DNA of 32,659 nt, from positions 1-32,659 of the forward strand of contig CALVUM010000079.1 in NCBI GenBank assembly GCA_944363605.1. The letters are read 5' to 3'. How positions within the stretch are numbered: the first letter of the stretch is position 1; each line of letters begins with the position of its first letter. The position numbers were made by a program, and so were the translations under genes. The notes beneath the pieces were generated by a model that saw nothing but the letters and a program-made list of their open reading frames with translations, had not been told where the DNA came from and searched no databases. Positions 31,756-32,659 of this stretch are shown one piece after another. This stretch comes from an uncultured Bacilli bacterium (lineage in GTDB: Bacteria; Bacillota_I; Bacilli_A; RF39; UBA660).

Positions 31756-32659
31756 TTAACTCACTGATAATACAAATGGATCATTTGCAGTTCCGATACC
31801 GCCGGATATTTCAACATCCGGTTTTAAGTTGATAACTCCACGTACTCCATTATTACTAGTAACATAGTTATAAGGAAAATAGCCTGTAAAATGAGCATAG
31901 AAATTAAAAGATGCAATATGCTTTAGACTGAAAAGAGTAGGTGACATGGTCCAGTAACTATATGAAGAATAGGTATAAGATAAGCGATTTAAGTATCCAT
32001 CTGCAAGTCCTCCTAACATTAACTCATCAACTGTGATTAAGCCGATTGGATAGGTTAAAGCTTTATTTCCAACATTTGATGCACTTGTCGTAAACAAATC
32101 ATTTTCTACATTTGGGCATTCAAGATTTGGTGTATAATTTTTAATCCTATCATTTCCCGAATAATAGGTATCTTTATTCGTTTGTACACCATCTCCATTT
32201 GATAAACTTCGATCATTGCAGAATCCTGAGTCAGCTATATATTTACTGTATCCTTTTTCTTCTATATTTTGTTTATACCAACTATCTAAGTATTTTTTGA
32301 TTGTTGAATCATTTTCATTGGCATTCGTTTCTTCATAACTACTGTTTAATGTTGTTCCATACATGTATCCGACATATGCTGGATTTGTTCTTATTGAATT
32401 AAATGGAGAAGTGGTTTTATTGGTATATCCTAAACTACTGTCAGTTAATTTCATGTTTAAATTATTTCCTGTTGCATCAGATGTTTCTCCAGCATATAAA
32501 AGTCTGATCGAACCATCACCATTAATTCTTACAATCCTCCAATAGTATCCAGCAAATTTTACATAATTATTTGTTACACTTCCTCGATAATAATAACTAT
32601 CTCCATATTCATCTGCTAGGACATATAACCCTTTATCCGATTTATCACTTTCTCTTTCT
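31756..32659 (-). CDS. C-terminal part of a large surface protein, 5' end outside the window
   Basis: The minus-strand frame is open from the window edge to the stop at 31756, about 301 codons; no start is needed at the internal ATG 32454. Near the edge it reads LYVLADEYGDSYYYRG, VTNNYVKFAGYYWRIV and RINGDGSIRLLY, and it ends VRGVINLKPDVEISGG with FVLSVS. This resembles repeated-type extracellular proteins of uncultured gut Bacillota in which a WRI(V/I)RINGDGS block precedes a SYWTMSP and a G-V-R-(P/G)-V-I-N-L-K segment, in the manner of DUF6273/SUMF-like lectin folds. I state this from memory of such sequences and cannot name the family with certainty. Only two Cys pairs' worth of Cys is seen. 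No sorting signal or membrane anchor is present at the C-terminus, so any anchor must be N-terminal. Confidence 0.75.
   Translation of the reverse strand, partial: ERESDKSDKGLYVLADEYGDSYYYRGSVTNNYVKFAGYYWRIVRINGDGSIRLLYAGETSDATGNNLNMKLTDSSLGYTNKTTSPFNSIRTNPAYVGYMYGTTLNSSYEETNANENDSTIKKYLDSWYKQNIEEKGYSKYIADSGFCNDRSLSNGDGVQTNKDTYYSGNDRIKNYTPNLECPNVENDLFTTSASNVGNKALTYPIGLITVDELMLGGLADGYLNRLSYTYSSYSYWTMSPTLFSLKHIASFNFYAHFTGYFPYNYVTSNNGVRGVINLKPDVEISGGIGTANDPFVLSVS

Noticed and set aside
31743-31771. ATTATCAG / CTGATAAT hairpin as terminator of the minus-strand surface gene
   Set aside because: It has no T run after the stem on the minus strand; the strong hairpin at 31652-31686 serves instead.
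32363-32545. Plus-strand 60-codon ORF near the right edge
   Set aside because: It lies opposite the continuous minus-strand surface-protein frame and has no supporting signals.

Overview
The window is strongly A+T-rich and reads as the chromosome of a walled, low-GC member of the Bacillota, probably an uncultured gut lineage of the Bacilli/Erysipelotrichia type. Grounds for this: AGGAGG-type ribosome binding sites before nearly every gene, sigma-A-like promoters, a short (about 103 nt) 5S rRNA, a teichoic-acid/rhamnan-type wall polysaccharide locus, an LCP ligase, and TGA used as a stop (for example the ends of the ABC ATPase and the Rpn nuclease), so the standard bacterial code applies. The lineage is inference; no ribosomal gene other than 5S is present.

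Region 1 (1-5600): the 3' end of an rRNA operon (5S rRNA with two T-run stops), an unrecognised 230-aa protein, then the t6A tRNA-modification genes tsaE and, behind their own strong promoter, the overlapping tsaB-rimI-tsaD. A convergent pair of terminators separates tsaD from a minus-strand LytR-CpsA-Psr (LCP) ligase with three membrane segments and a long acidic tail.

Region 2 (5630-11220): a secreted SH3b/glucosaminidase-like/dockerin protein whose hydrolase halves appear in permuted order, followed 12 bases later by a membrane-anchored protein with a cohesin-like N-terminal region and a cadherin-like domain. Then come an O-antigen-ligase-like membrane protein, a hexapeptide acetyltransferase and a 59-codon ORF that looks like an isolated sortase sorting signal.

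Region 3 (11230-25416): the core surface-polysaccharide locus. It has a TagO/WecA-type initiating transferase, an 862-residue GtrA + ligase/polymerase-like + GT4 fusion, a minus-strand PP2C-like phosphatase, a GT2 and a DUF1972-type rhamnosyltransferase-like GT4, a membrane protein with three Cys-pair repeats, a Wzt/Wzm (TagH/TagG, RgpD/RgpC-like) ABC exporter, a GT2-GT4 double transferase, and a complete GtrA / GT-C / GtrB module for adding side groups outside the membrane. The layout recalls streptococcal rhamnan (Rgp/Gac) loci: TagO starts the chain on undecaprenyl phosphate, cytoplasmic transferases extend it, Wzm-Wzt export it, GtrB-GtrA-GT-C decorate it, and LCP proteins attach it to peptidoglycan.

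Region 4 (25417-32659): a more plastic stretch. It holds a TPR pseudogene with a lost start and a nonsense codon, an Rpn-family nuclease, a second GtrB with its own GT-C, a small PD-(D/E)XK nuclease-like protein, a third GtrB, a strong terminator, and the 3' part of a minus-strand surface-protein gene that runs off the window edge.

No CRISPR array, tRNA, insertion sequence or phage gene was seen. The most interesting items are the triple fusion protein with its free-standing paralogue next door, the dockerin/cohesin-like gene pair with a permuted hydrolase, the Cys-repeat protein inside the polysaccharide operon, the orphan sorting signal and the excess of GtrB enzymes over flippases.
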